51,325 nucleotides of DNA from Pseudomonas sp. GM21. Lineage in GTDB: Bacteria > Pseudomonadota > Gammaproteobacteria > Pseudomonadales > Pseudomonadaceae. Below are positions 8,349 through 18,016 of the stretch, one piece after another (the stretch's first letter is position 1; the number at the start of each line of letters is the position of its first letter). The notes under the pieces were generated by a model. That model was not told the origin of the DNA. It saw only the letters and a program-made list of their open reading frames with translations, and searched no databases. The position numbers and the translations under genes were made by a program. The DNA is taken from NCBI RefSeq assembly GCF_000282215.1, contig NZ_AKJS01000106.1, positions 1 to 51,325 of the forward strand. Direction: 5' to 3'.

Positions 8349-9509
8349 TCACACCAGGCCATCCAACAGGCCATCTTCGCGTAGAAGGTCAACTATCTCC
8401 TGTTCTTCGATCGTATAGACACTACGAGACGTTTTCCAGACCAGTTTCTTTTCCTGCAGTGCCATGAGCGCTAGCTGCACATCTGGCACTTCAACCTTCG
8501 ACTCGCTTGTGGCTATGCCAGCTTTCTGTATCGCTTTGGCATACAACTCCATAGTCGAGCATTCGAAGGGCGCGAAACCATCGCCCTTCGCACCCATCAC
8601 ACGAATGACTGCAGACTGCAATGGAGTGAGGCTACGAATCACCGTCTTAGGATTCGCATTGAGTGCTACAGCTTGCGCTCGGACAAGCTCGGCAAAACGC
8701 ACCAAGATGGTTTTAGGGTCCACGGTGAGATCGAAGCGGATACCGTCTGCGGCTGCGCTGAGAAGCTCAGGCCGATAGCCGCTCTCTTGAAACAACTGGA
8801 ATACATCTGAAGGGTCGAGATCCTGTGGAAGGTCAAGTCCCTTGCAGTACCAGTCAACGAAGCCTTCATCCAGCATTGGGAACTGCACCATTGAAGCCCC
8901 AAAAAACGCCTCATCGCTGCTGTTTCGAAGCATGGCAAGCTTGTTTCGGTTCGATCCGATGCAAACGATACGGAGACCATAATGCTGCGAACTGTTAAGT
9001 TCGTCTCTGGCCGCCTTTAGCGCAAAAAGCGCTGCGACGCCTTCGTCTGACGTGATCGCATGTTGGGCTTCGTCGATTATCAGCACTATGAGTTGTTTCG
9101 ACTCATCGGACAGTGCTTCAAACGCCTTGGTAAGATCAATTTCTTTCCCGAGCCCAATGTTGTTCACGTCAAAATTAACGCGAGCGACACCTACCGTTTC
9201 CAGCCCGGATGCTACTGCCAATTGGCTGATGAGTTTCTCGTTAAGTCCAATAGCTTCTCGGACAGTCTCGACGATGACAGCTCCTGGATCTTTCGTCAGG
9301 TCCTTCCAAAGATCGGCGTATAACACAATGGCTCCGGCATCCTCCAAGGCAGGCCACAAATCTTCGCGGGCGAAAGTGGACTTCCCGGTGCGGCGTGGCG
9401 CTGTCATGAAGACACCTGACGTAGCGGCACTGCCTACCGCCACTTGCGTTATCAGCTTAGTGAGCCGCTCAGACAGCGCCCGACGACGGTAAAAATATTT
9501 CTGCGACAT
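8349..9509 (-). CDS. AAA+ ATPase (Orc/Cdc6-like, archaeal-ATPase type)
   Basis: A 386-aa ATPase. Walker A is APRRTGKST at residues ~37-45, and Walker B is VLIIDEAQHA at ~142-151. A sensor-like stretch IVCIGSNRNKLA follows. The C-terminal ~100 residues look like a winged helix. The ATG at 9509 (MSQKYFYRRR) is preferred over the upstream ATG at 9542 because AAAGG is well placed before it. Such proteins occur alone in genomic islands and resemble regulators of DNA transactions or defence NTPases. No partner gene is adjacent on the same strand, so its biological role is open. Confidence 0.75.
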   Translation of the reverse strand: MSQKYFYRRRALSERLTKLITQVAVGSAATSGVFMTAPRRTGKSTFAREDLWPALEDAGAIVLYADLWKDLTKDPGAVIVETVREAIGLNEKLISQLAVASGLETVGVARVNFDVNNIGLGKEIDLTKAFEALSDESKQLIVLIIDEAQHAITSDEGVAALFALKAARDELNSSQHYGLRIVCIGSNRNKLAMLRNSSDEAFFGASMVQFPMLDEGFVDWYCKGLDLPQDLDPSDVFQLFQESGYRPELLSAAADGIRFDLTVDPKTILVRFAELVRAQAVALNANPKTVIRSLTPLQSAVIRVMGAKGDGFAPFECSTMELYAKAIQKAGIATSESKVEVPDVQLALMALQEKKLVWKTSRSVYTIEEQEIVDLLREDGLLDGLV

Positions 9510-9653
9510 TGTTGGCCTTTGATGGGATCCATAGGGAATCAAAGAATTGAAGCCCTAATTTGAGCGTGATCTAGCATCGCGTTCAGTCAGCGTTGAAAGT
9601 AACTATATGTTAACGGTCAAAAAATCAGCAACGATAATGGACTCAGTTTCGTT

Positions 9654-10112
9654 TTATCTCTTTTTGACCAGACGCGCAGCGCTGACCAACCCCTCCAGCC
9701 AATCTTGATGCCCATTGATCATTGGGTTCGGCCGCGCCATGGCGAGTTCTTTGGCGGGTTTTCCCTTCTGGGTTTCTTGGGTGAGGATTCGAACTCGACC
9801 ATCCGACAAATCTTCGATTAGCCAAGCATGGTGCACATCCAAGCGAGTGTCGCCCTCGCCCGCCCAGCCGTGCCAGGCTATCCGTCCCGGCTTACCATCA
9901 ACAGGCAGTAAAAACTCATTGCATTGTGCTTCAACAGGAAATCCGAAGGTTTCAAAGTAAAAACGCGCACCGTCTTTCAGTTCAGGACCTGGGGCATTAT
10001 GAAAATGGACGTTTGCGGAGTTGGCGTAATAGCTAGGCCACAGAGAAGCCTTGCTAAGGAATGGCCAGATATTGATATCTGTACAAAGCTGAATTGAGCT
10101 CTCAGGCAGCCC
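9654..10112 (-). pseudogene. SRPBCC-family protein lacking a start codon
   Basis: The minus-strand frame is open for ~153 codons from just after a TAA (10113-10115) to the stop at 9654. It encodes a nearly complete START/SRPBCC-like protein, with an N-terminal region (ESSIQLCTDINIWPF) typical of the first strand and helix and a usual family length of ~150. No ATG, GTG or TTG occurs in frame before residue ~90, where the only Met (9842) would give just 62 aa. A small deletion or frameshift at the 5' end has probably removed the start. These proteins bind hydrophobic ligands. Confidence 0.5.
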
Positions 10113-10233
10113 TTAGTTTCGCTACTGATGAAGTTCAAGGCCTACGCTTCCGGTAAGATCTTGGTTATCCACGTCGCGAACCGTTACGCAGGCATAACGA
10201 AGAGTTGTGAACATAATTTTCCCGCTCATCGCG

Positions 10234-11022
10234 TCATCTTTTTTTTGCAAAAGCGTTAGCTGACTGGACAAAACTCTGACCAATCAGCGGATTCCATTGC
10301 ACACCAGATTTAGCTTCTACACCTGGCTTTAGGCGCTGAGTTTCGTCGTAGTCACTCCATGGGTGCATGAACAAGGGCTCAGCGCTATCCAACGTCTTTA
10401 GGCGCTCCGCAAAGCCAGCGAGGTAAGCCACACGATCTTCAGCAGTCACACGGCCTGGCATCCATGCGGCAAATGGCGGTAGGACAGAGAAGCCGGTGTA
10501 AGCCAGGAGACCGTTGTGAATTGGCCAAAGGACATGCAGCAAATCCCCATCGATCCCGTTCGGCTCATAGAGCGTCGATGCTGTCCCAGTCGTCAGGCAA
10601 AGCATCGCCTTCTTGCCCTTGAACAACCCCGAGTCGTATTTACGACCGGCTGCATAGGCAAAGCCGCGACTGAATACGCGATCGCACCAGCCCTTCAAGA
10701 TCGAAGGCATGGAGAACCACCACACAGGAAAGTGGAACAACACCAGGTCAGCCTCAGCGACTTTCTGCTGCTCACGAACAACATCAGCACTTTGGGTATT
10801 CTGTGCGAACGCATGCTCTTGCTCACGAGAGAGATCCAAGAACTCCGCATTCTCGCGGTCAGCAAAATCTGCTGCAGACAGCACTGGACTCCATCCCATA
10901 GCGTAGAGATCGCTGACGACAACGTCGTGACCCAGACCGGTCAATGTTTCCACCGCTGTGTTTTTTAGCGCTGCGTTGAACGATGCCTGCTCCGGATGTG
11001 CATAAACGATGAGGGCTTTCAA
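10234..11022 (-). CDS. NAD(P)H:quinone oxidoreductase, flavodoxin fold
   Basis: A 262-aa member of the NQO1/MdaB-type flavodoxin-fold family. The N-terminus MKALIVYAHPE is the flavin-phosphate region, and FHFPVWWFSMPSILKGWCDR is the conserved core by the isoalloxazine ring. These enzymes carry out two-electron reduction of quinones with NAD(P)H in the cytoplasm. A paralogue lies at 19410-20126, at the other end of the same gene cluster. It probably handles quinoid intermediates of the pathway. It is the last gene of the minus-strand catabolic run. Confidence 0.85.
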   Translation of the reverse strand: MKALIVYAHPEQASFNAALKNTAVETLTGLGHDVVVSDLYAMGWSPVLSAADFADRENAEFLDLSREQEHAFAQNTQSADVVREQQKVAEADLVLFHFPVWWFSMPSILKGWCDRVFSRGFAYAAGRKYDSGLFKGKKAMLCLTTGTASTLYEPNGIDGDLLHVLWPIHNGLLAYTGFSVLPPFAAWMPGRVTAEDRVAYLAGFAERLKTLDSAEPLFMHPWSDYDETQRLKPGVEAKSGVQWNPLIGQSFVQSANAFAKKR

Positions 11023-11092
11023 TGTGTACCACTCCGGACTTGAAAGGAGGACTCAAAAACTTGCACGATAAGCCCAACACATGTCTGCAATG

Positions 11093-11923
11093 TCAGTCGT
11101 TCAGCTTAAAGGCACGTCGAGCGTTCTCTGCTAAAAACAAGCGCTGCACGTCCTCTCCTAGATTTAATGCGCTAATCCCTTCCAAGCAGTCGGCAGGCGT
11201 CAGCATAGGATAGTTAGTCCCAAACAATACCTTGTTTTTCCCCGCTCCTCGCATATAGGCAACGAGCTCTGCAGGAAAACGAGATGCTTTGTAGGCCGAT
11301 GTATCCACATAGACGTTCTGGTGTTTCATCATCAGAGAAATCATTTCAGATACCCAAGGAAACCCAATATGCCCACCGACGATCCGCAGCTCTGGGAATT
11401 CATGCGCGACGTTGTCTAGATAAGGCATGGGCCGTCCCGGTTCCGAAGGTCGCATCGGTCCTGCATGCCCGACTTGCAGGCAAAACGTAATGTCTAGCTC
11501 GATGCATTCGGCATACAACGGATAGTATCGGCGATCGTCCGGGGGCAATCCCCAAAGCCAAGGGAGGACACGTAAACCCTTGAAGCCAAGATCCCTGACA
11601 CAACGGCGCAATTCTCTCACTGCGTCCATCGGTCGGCTGATGTCGACGGAAGCAATTCCAACGACTTGATCGGGATGCGCAAAAACTGAAGCTGCGATTT
11701 CATCATTGGTGATCATGGGGCCCGATGGTCCCCACCAAGCGCTAGCAAGTACTTTCGCCACACCTTGATCACGAAAGGTATCGAGCGCCTCGTCGAAGGT
11801 TATGTCCGGATTATCCTGCGCTAGCGTTTTCCATGCCGTGGGCCATCGTCGCAGCGAATCGAACATAGGGTCCTGTAGGTATGCCTTGTTAGGAAACTGC
11901 ATCCAGGCGTCGATAATTTCCAA
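11093..11923 (-). CDS. Amidohydrolase-2 family protein (ACMSD-like)
   Basis: A 276-aa TIM-barrel protein of the family that includes decarboxylases such as ACMSD and gamma-resorcylate decarboxylase. The C-terminal motifs GHIGFPWVSEM, NVYVDTSAY and KVLFGTNYPML are clear. The usual N-terminal metal motif HxH is replaced by IDAWMQF, and the terminal SDYP-type Asp by Asn (TNYP). Metal binding may therefore be altered or absent. Similar HxH-less members may form a subfamily, so loss of activity should not be assumed. In the cluster it could hydrolyse or decarboxylate a ring or ring-cleavage product. Confidence 0.75.
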   Translation of the reverse strand: MEIIDAWMQFPNKAYLQDPMFDSLRRWPTAWKTLAQDNPDITFDEALDTFRDQGVAKVLASAWWGPSGPMITNDEIAASVFAHPDQVVGIASVDISRPMDAVRELRRCVRDLGFKGLRVLPWLWGLPPDDRRYYPLYAECIELDITFCLQVGHAGPMRPSEPGRPMPYLDNVAHEFPELRIVGGHIGFPWVSEMISLMMKHQNVYVDTSAYKASRFPAELVAYMRGAGKNKVLFGTNYPMLTPADCLEGISALNLGEDVQRLFLAENARRAFKLND

Positions 11924-12084
11924 AGCGTCTCACCTCTAAAGATTGAGATTGGTGGTTCCAACAACGATCAAAGAAAACCAGTCGGGTCGCCTTGAACCCC
12001 GCCTCCTGTGCCAGCTTCGTCTTCAAATATTGACGTGTTCTGACTGTTGAATTTACTCAATTCAAGAGGCGAGCCATGTATCGG

Positions 12085-12855
12085 TCACATACCCATGATT
12101 TCCCGACGCCGTCTATCTTGGGCTCGACGGTTACCCTCTTCGCTCATCCCGGTTGGTAGCTCCTGGTCTAGCAGGGTTGTTCGAAGATCAATTTGTTGAA
12201 TCACAGAGTCTTGCAAAGCTTTTTTGGACATGGCGTAAGCCACATTGCAGTCAGGAGTGATGCAGCGGGCATAGGCGATTGCCGTGGAAAGCAAATCCTC
12301 CTCTTCGACTACCTCATGGAAGAACCCAAGCTTCTCGGCCTGTTCCAGAGAGTAAAGTTCGCCTTTGAGGGTGGTCAGAGCACCGACCTGGTTGCCCAGC
12401 GCGTATTTGATGATTTCAACATAGGCGGCTGGCATCGGAATGCCGATGGGAACTTCGTTCAAACCAAATTTGGCTTTTTTCCGTGCTGCAATCCGGAAAT
12501 CGCAATCCAATGCGGTGATCAGCCCACCCGCGATTGCATGCCCGTTGATCGCAGCGACGGTTGGTCTTGGGTATTGGAAGATTCGCAGATTGGTCGCACG
12601 GTATTCAGCGTACCACTGGCGAATACGTTCTTTGTTTTGGCTGCCGAACACGTCAAAGCTGTACTTGAAATCAATGCCGGCTGAAAAAACGTTTCCTTCT
12701 CCCGTCAGGATGACCGGCAACTCGCTAAACTCTTTTTCAAGCCGGTCGAAAGCGTCATGCAGATCCTTGAAGAAGGCGTCATTTTGCACGTTAACTTTAT
12801 TGGTGTTCATGCGCACAACCGCGCACTCATCGACGACCTCAATTTGCCAAGCCAT
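12085..12855 (-). CDS. Enoyl-CoA hydratase/isomerase family protein
   Basis: A 256-aa crotonase-fold enzyme. The oxyanion-hole segment is NVFSAGIDFKYS (residues ~57-70), and the second is NGHAIAGGLITALDCD. One catalytic acid position is kept (Glu in FGLNEVPIGIP), but the second Glu of hydratases reads Thr in ALTTLKG. It may thus be an isomerase, hydrolase or retro-Claisen enzyme rather than a standard hydratase. The ATG at 12855 is chosen for GAGGAG six nt upstream; an ATG two codons earlier is too close to that RBS. It probably works with the CoA ligase encoded upstream. Confidence 0.8.
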   Translation of the reverse strand: MAWQIEVVDECAVVRMNTNKVNVQNDAFFKDLHDAFDRLEKEFSELPVILTGEGNVFSAGIDFKYSFDVFGSQNKERIRQWYAEYRATNLRIFQYPRPTVAAINGHAIAGGLITALDCDFRIAARKKAKFGLNEVPIGIPMPAAYVEIIKYALGNQVGALTTLKGELYSLEQAEKLGFFHEVVEEEDLLSTAIAYARCITPDCNVAYAMSKKALQDSVIQQIDLRTTLLDQELPTGMSEEGNRRAQDRRRREIMGM

Positions 12856-12953
12856 GTTCATTCTCCTCATCAGCTGCGCCTGCAAGCGGCGCAGTCATTA
12901 ATTCACTCAAGTCCTAACTGATTGTGCGAGCATCTGGAAGTCATGCTGCGGTG

Positions 12954-14639
12954 TTAACACACCGCCAACGTGAGCTCCTCTTCCATAATTTCGCGCATCT
13001 TGAATTTCTGTACCTTTCCAGAAAGTGTCATTGGGAATCCGTCAACAAATCGTATATAGCGAGGGATTTTGTAACGTGCGATCTGTCCGTCGCAGAATGC
13101 TCGGATGTCGTCTTCATTGATCGACGCGCCGGCGCGCGGAACAATCCAAACGCATAGTTCCTCGCCGTATTTCCGGTCCGACACACCAATCACTTGGGCG
13201 TCCTGGATGGCCGGATGTTGGTACAAAAATTCCTCGATTTCACGTGGTGAGATGTTTTCGCCACCACGAATCACCATGTCCTTGATGCGGCCTGTGATGC
13301 TGACATAGCCTTCTTCATCCATGGCGGCAAGGTCACCGCTGTGAATCCAGCCGTCGGCATCAATTGTCTGGGCGGTCTTTTCCGGGTCATCCCAATACCC
13401 CTGCATAAGCGAGTAGCCACGAACACACAACTCACCAACGGTGCCTATCGGGACAATGGCACCTGATTCTGGATTGATAATTTTCGCTTCCAGATGCGGG
13501 TGCACCCTACCAATGGTCGATACCCGCTTTTCAATTGGTGTTTCGCAAGTGCTTTGATAGCTGGCGGGGCTTGTTTCAGTCATTCCATATGCGATGGTCA
13601 CTTCGCGCATGTGCATGTCACGCTCGACTCGCTTCATGACCTCGATCGGGCACGCTGTACCCGCCATGATGCCGGTGCGCAATGTCGACAGATCGAACTC
13701 CTGAAAGCGTGGATGATCGAGTTCTGTGATGAACATCGTCGGAACGCCATGAAGTGCCGTGCAGCGTTCGTTTTGGACTGCCTGAAGGACCGCCACCGGA
13801 TCAAATGAATCGTTAGGATAGACAATGGCTGTGCCGTGGGTCAGAGCAGCTAGGTTGCCCACCACCATTCCAAAGCAGTGAAATAGAGGCACCGGTATGC
13901 AAAGTCGATCAGTCGAGGTCAGCTTCATGGCTTCCCCGAGGAAAAATCCGTTATTGAGTATGCCGCGATGCGTCAAGGCTGCGCCTTTCGGCGAGCCGGT
14001 CGTTCCGCTGGTGAACTGAATATTGATCGGATCGGTATTCTTAAGTGTTGCACCAATATGCCGGACGCTTTCATCTGCCGGATCGCCCGCAGCAATCAGG
14101 TCGCTGAAGCGCATGAAACCGGGAACCTGCTCTTCACTCAGTTGAATCACTGTTCGCAAGAACGGTAGTTTGACCGCATCCAGCATTCCAGGCGTTGCGC
14201 TGTGTATTTCAGGCGCGAGACTCCTGATCAACTCGAGGTAATTGGTGGTCTTGAAGGTCGACAGGGTTATTAGTGCCTTGCAACCCGCCTTGTTCAAAGC
14301 GTATTCGAGCTCGGAGGCCCGGTAAGCAGGGTTGAAATTGACGAGGACGAGGCCAATCTTGGCCGTCGCTAATTGGGTAATCAGCCACTCGGCACTGTTG
14401 TTGGCCCATATGGCCACACGATCACCAGGCTTTAGCCCAAGGCTCAAAAACGAGCTCGCCAGCCGATTGGTCTCACATTGCAGCTGGGAATAGCTATACC
14501 GGATATTCTGATGACATGAGACCAACGCCTCATTTTCGGGAAATTTGGCAGCTATTTCGTCAAAAAAAACACCCAAGGTTTTTTCTATCAGTGGGATATC
14601 GGTAGCGCCACGAGAATAGCTGTCTTTTATTTTGCTCAT
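12954..14639 (-). CDS. Acyl-CoA synthetase (AMP-binding)
   Basis: A 561-aa adenylate-forming ligase that activates a carboxylic acid with ATP to its CoA thioester. The P-loop TSGTTGSPKGAALTH is near residue 210, the A5 motif is YGMTETSPA, the A7/A8 region reads WIHSGDLAAMDEEGY and GRIKDMVIRGGENISP, and the catalytic Lys lies in LSGKVQKFKMRE near the C-terminus. All core motifs are intact. Medium- or long-chain fatty acids and aryl-alkyl acids are both possible substrates. It is the probable entry enzyme of the pathway, after uptake by the porin encoded just upstream. Confidence 0.88.
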   Translation of the reverse strand: MSKIKDSYSRGATDIPLIEKTLGVFFDEIAAKFPENEALVSCHQNIRYSYSQLQCETNRLASSFLSLGLKPGDRVAIWANNSAEWLITQLATAKIGLVLVNFNPAYRASELEYALNKAGCKALITLSTFKTTNYLELIRSLAPEIHSATPGMLDAVKLPFLRTVIQLSEEQVPGFMRFSDLIAAGDPADESVRHIGATLKNTDPINIQFTSGTTGSPKGAALTHRGILNNGFFLGEAMKLTSTDRLCIPVPLFHCFGMVVGNLAALTHGTAIVYPNDSFDPVAVLQAVQNERCTALHGVPTMFITELDHPRFQEFDLSTLRTGIMAGTACPIEVMKRVERDMHMREVTIAYGMTETSPASYQSTCETPIEKRVSTIGRVHPHLEAKIINPESGAIVPIGTVGELCVRGYSLMQGYWDDPEKTAQTIDADGWIHSGDLAAMDEEGYVSITGRIKDMVIRGGENISPREIEEFLYQHPAIQDAQVIGVSDRKYGEELCVWIVPRAGASINEDDIRAFCDGQIARYKIPRYIRFVDGFPMTLSGKVQKFKMREIMEEELTLAVC

Positions 14640-14913
14640 TTTTATTGTCTCAACCTTGATTCACTTGAATTTCTTGTGCTTCCCAATTCAGGTAGAGCGA
14701 CAGCTCATTCCACTCATTGGTATCAACGAACATCCGGCTTAGAAATCGCAGCGCCCCACTTGCTTCAATGTACGAGTGTGGAAGGTCGTATAACATTGGC
14801 GATATTGACGTTTTTTGTGCCAGTTACGCCAAGCTAGAGCACCGCTTGCGACTCGACTTGAATCTCGAGACCAGAGCATGGTTAGACATTCTCTGGCCGC
14901 GAGCACTCAGGGG

Positions 14914-16179
14914 TTACCAAAGTGGCAAGCTGTAGCTGACGATCAAACGGTTTTCATCCAGGTCGCTGAGGAAGTTGCTGCGTGTGGTGGCGTTGCGTAG
15001 CTTAAGTCCGAGGTTTTTCAGCGGGCCGCTCTGAATGACGTATCCAATGTCAGTATTGCGTTCCCAAGTCTTGCCTTCACTGAGCCCTGCGCCTCGATCG
15101 ACGTTGTCACCGGAAAGATAACGGGTCATCAGTGTCAGCCCAGGCACGCCGAGGGCTGCAAAGTCGTAGTCGTAACGAACCTGCCAGGAGTGCTCGTCCT
15201 GGTTGCCGAAGTCGTTGATCTGGACCTGATTGATCAGCGCATCATCAGCACCGTTTACAAAGGCAAAGCCGGTGTCGCCGCTGAGGTGCTGGTAACCAGC
15301 ACCGAAACTGTGCCCGCCGAGCTTGTAGGTAAACAGGGCTCCCAACGCATCGTTATCGACATTACTGCCGCCGTCACCGCCGGAATGGGCAAAACGGATA
15401 TCAGACTTGAGGCTCTGCCCATCTCCTAACGGTAGCTGGTGCACCAGATTAACGAGGTGCTGTTTGTAGATGCCGTCGAGGCCCCCGTAGTAGTAACTGG
15501 TGGCGAGTGACGGATTCCATTGGTAGCGACCGCCACCGAACAGGAACTCATTGCTGCTCTTGGTCTGGCCCAGCACGATGTTTCGCTTACCACCGTTAAA
15601 TACAGTGAGCTCCTCATTGTTGGAGGAGTCCCGCTGATTGACTCGATCGATACGACCAAGATCCAGGTTCAAACCATCAATCTCATTGCTGTTGATCCAC
15701 GCACCCCGAAAGGTTTGTGGCATCAAGCGTGAATCGTTGCGCATCAACGGCGGTAAAATTGGCTGAAGGGTGCCGAGCTTGAGGGTGCTTTTTGACATGC
15801 GCAGTTTGCCAGTCAGACCGGATTCGCCGTATTCGTCCTTTGCGCGCTTGGGCGCGCTGCTGTTGGTTTTGAGCAGACCTGTTCCTACCCGGTCGGGGCT
15901 GGAATCAAGCTTCACACCGAGCATACCGATGGCATCAATGCCAAAACCAACGGGGCCTTCCGTATAACCGGACTCCAGGCGCAACATGAAACTTTGCGCC
16001 CATTCCTCCGCTTTGTTCTGCGCGGCACCAGCCTGGCGAAAATCACGATTCATATAGAAATTACGCAAATCGAGAGTGCCCTTGCTGTCCTCCAGAAAAG
16101 CTGCACTGGCTGACCCTGCGATGCCCATAACTGTTCCCGTGCAAAGCATATGGATGATAGTTTTCAAGTTGTACTGCAT
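14914..16179 (-). CDS. OprD-family outer-membrane porin
   Basis: A 421-aa outer-membrane protein. The signal peptide MQYNLKTIIHMLCTGTVMGI...SASA is followed by the typical OprD start FLEDSKGTLDLRNFYMNRDF. The body is rich in alternating beta strands and ends in the aromatic residue W after YSLPL, as required for outer-membrane assembly. The ATG at 16179 is chosen because it begins the signal peptide and has GAGGAAG upstream. OprD/OpdK-type channels admit small carboxylates or basic amino acids, which fits uptake of the acid that the downstream CoA ligase activates. The 274-nt gap downstream (14640-14913) shows no convincing gene. Confidence 0.9.
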   Translation of the reverse strand: MQYNLKTIIHMLCTGTVMGIAGSASAAFLEDSKGTLDLRNFYMNRDFRQAGAAQNKAEEWAQSFMLRLESGYTEGPVGFGIDAIGMLGVKLDSSPDRVGTGLLKTNSSAPKRAKDEYGESGLTGKLRMSKSTLKLGTLQPILPPLMRNDSRLMPQTFRGAWINSNEIDGLNLDLGRIDRVNQRDSSNNEELTVFNGGKRNIVLGQTKSSNEFLFGGGRYQWNPSLATSYYYGGLDGIYKQHLVNLVHQLPLGDGQSLKSDIRFAHSGGDGGSNVDNDALGALFTYKLGGHSFGAGYQHLSGDTGFAFVNGADDALINQVQINDFGNQDEHSWQVRYDYDFAALGVPGLTLMTRYLSGDNVDRGAGLSEGKTWERNTDIGYVIQSGPLKNLGLKLRNATTRSNFLSDLDENRLIVSYSLPLW

Positions 16180-16397
16180 GGAAAGTCTTCCTCTCGCTAT
16201 TGTTATTGTTATTGCTGTTTTTTTGTTGTTGTACGACTGATATGCACGTGCGAGCGCTGCCGAGATAACTTTCTCGACTTCACTTAAAACTCGAAATTCC
16301 ATTTACTAATACAAGACATGAGCGTGAGCTCAACGGAATAACCCGGCCCTCAAATACTCGAATAACTTAATAGTTGAAAGAAACGATGTAGCGATAC

Positions 16398-17165
16398 TTA
16401 TTTTGCCGTCATCCGTAATGCTCCATCCAGGCGAATGACCTCGCCATTGAGCATCGGATTCAGAATGATTGATTCCACCAGTTGAGCGTACTCACTGCCA
16501 CGTCCAAGGCGCGATGGAAACGGCACGGTCTTACCGAGGGAGTCCTGCACATCCTGCGGCAAACCCAGCAACATCGGAGTCTCGAAAATACCTGGAGCAA
16601 TGGTCATGACCCGAATACCGAAACGTGCCAGCTCGCGGGCGATCGGCAGAGTCATGCCTACGACGCCTGCTTTGGACGCCGAATAAGCCGCCTGCCCGAT
16701 CTGCCCATCAAACGCCGCCACTGAAGCCGTGTTGATGATTACTCCCCGCTCACCTTCTGCATTCGGAGTGTTTTTGCTCATCACCTCGGTGACCAAACGA
16801 ATGGCATTGAAGGTGCCTACGAGGTTGATCATGATCCCGCGAGTGAAAGTGCTCAGTGCATGAGGGCCTTCCTTACCCAGAACCTTCTCCCCTGGTGCAA
16901 CACCGGCACAACTGACCAATCCATGTAGAGCGCCGAATCGGGTCAAGGAAACATCGATGGCCGCTCGTGTTGAGTCTTCATCGACAACATCAGTGTGGAC
17001 AAATAGCGCCGCGTGTCCCAGCTCATCCGCCAGCGCTTCACCGGCAGATACATTGAGGTCCGCGAGCACGACCTTGCCGCCGCCTTCCACCATTTTTCGC
17101 GCGGTCGACGCGCCAAGACCCGAAGCACCACCGGTGATGAAAAAAACGGAACCTTCGATATTCAT
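16398..17165 (-). CDS. SDR-family 3-hydroxyacyl-CoA dehydrogenase (HSD10-like)
   Basis: A 255-aa short-chain dehydrogenase. The Rossmann motif is TGGASGLG at residues ~11-18, the NAG-type motif appears as SCAGVAPGE, and the catalytic set is Ser in NTASVAAFDG with YSASK. The overall pattern resembles human HSD17B10 and bacterial 3-hydroxy-2-methylbutyryl-CoA dehydrogenases. It would oxidise the 3-hydroxyacyl-CoA made by a crotonase. It is 18 nt from the upstream enoyl-CoA hydratase gene and so in the same operon. Confidence 0.85.
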   Translation of the reverse strand: MNIEGSVFFITGGASGLGASTARKMVEGGGKVVLADLNVSAGEALADELGHAALFVHTDVVDEDSTRAAIDVSLTRFGALHGLVSCAGVAPGEKVLGKEGPHALSTFTRGIMINLVGTFNAIRLVTEVMSKNTPNAEGERGVIINTASVAAFDGQIGQAAYSASKAGVVGMTLPIARELARFGIRVMTIAPGIFETPMLLGLPQDVQDSLGKTVPFPSRLGRGSEYAQLVESIILNPMLNGEVIRLDGALRMTAK

Positions 17166-17183
17166 TAGAGTTCTCCAGAGGGG

Positions 17184-17999
17184 TTAAACAGATACGCCGA
17201 AGTTAGCTTTACGCCGCTGGCAAAAGGCGCTAACGCCTTCTTGAAAGTCAGAGGTCGCAGACATTTCAATAAACATTGCTTTTTCGGCTTCTAGTGCGGT
17301 TTGCAGGTCGTGATCCAGTCCGTCGCGCATCAGACGCTTAATCCCAGCCTGCGCCGCAACAGGTCCATTGGCTAAGCGATGAGCCATGGCAAGTCCTGCC
17401 ATCTGTAGCTCATCAGCTGGAACGACTTCAGCAACCAGTCCGATATCTTGTGCCTGGCGGGCATCCAGTTTCGGATTCAGCAGAGCGATCTTCATTGCCC
17501 TGTGCAAACCAACATGCCGTGGAAGGTGCCAGGTCCCACCGCCATCCGGGGTAGCACCAATGGCGCTGTATGCCATGAGAAAGCTTGCATCCTCTGCAGC
17601 CACAATCAGGTCGCAAGCCAAGGCAAGCGAAAGGCCAAAACCGGCTGCCGATCCGCTGATCAAGCCCAGCACAGGACAAGGCAGTTGCGTCAGCCCGATG
17701 ACGGCCTCATTTACAGCGCTGATGAGTTGCTCCAACTCTGCGGCGCAGGCGGCTTTCGAGACTTTGAGCAACGTATCGAAGTGCCGGACGTCCCCTCCCA
17801 CCATGAAATGTGCCCCGCTACTGCGCAACACAACAACCCGAGGTGGATCGGTGATGAGCGTGCGTACAGCGTCTCTCAGGGCAAACCCCATGGAGAGATC
17901 GAAGCTATTGCGCGTTTCTGGCCGATCGAGGGTGATAAAAGCGAGTGCCCCTTGACGTTCAAGATGAACGAGCAGGCGCTCAGGCGTGGGAGTGTTCAT
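17184..17999 (-). CDS. Enoyl-CoA hydratase/isomerase (PaaG-like)
   Basis: A 271-aa crotonase-fold protein. The first oxyanion-hole region is HFMVGGDVRHF, and SGSAAGFGLSLALACD is the second. The active-site segment AYSAIGATPDGGGTW lacks the hydratase Glu and instead resembles PaaG-type isomerases, with the PDGG signature. It may isomerise a double bond or ring. The ATG at 17999 is preferred over the one at 18020 because GAGGAAGAAA directly precedes it. It lies 17 nt after the DsbA-like gene and 18 nt before the SDR gene, forming a compact operon. Confidence 0.82.
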   Translation of the reverse strand: MNTPTPERLLVHLERQGALAFITLDRPETRNSFDLSMGFALRDAVRTLITDPPRVVVLRSSGAHFMVGGDVRHFDTLLKVSKAACAAELEQLISAVNEAVIGLTQLPCPVLGLISGSAAGFGLSLALACDLIVAAEDASFLMAYSAIGATPDGGGTWHLPRHVGLHRAMKIALLNPKLDARQAQDIGLVAEVVPADELQMAGLAMAHRLANGPVAAQAGIKRLMRDGLDHDLQTALEAEKAMFIEMSATSDFQEGVSAFCQRRKANFGVSV

Positions 18000-18016
18000 T
18001 TTCTTCCTCACTGGCG

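Noticed and set aside
14717..14935. Small plus-strand ORF between the CoA ligase and porin genes
   Set aside because: No RBS, no recognisable sequence, and it runs into the porin gene antisense.
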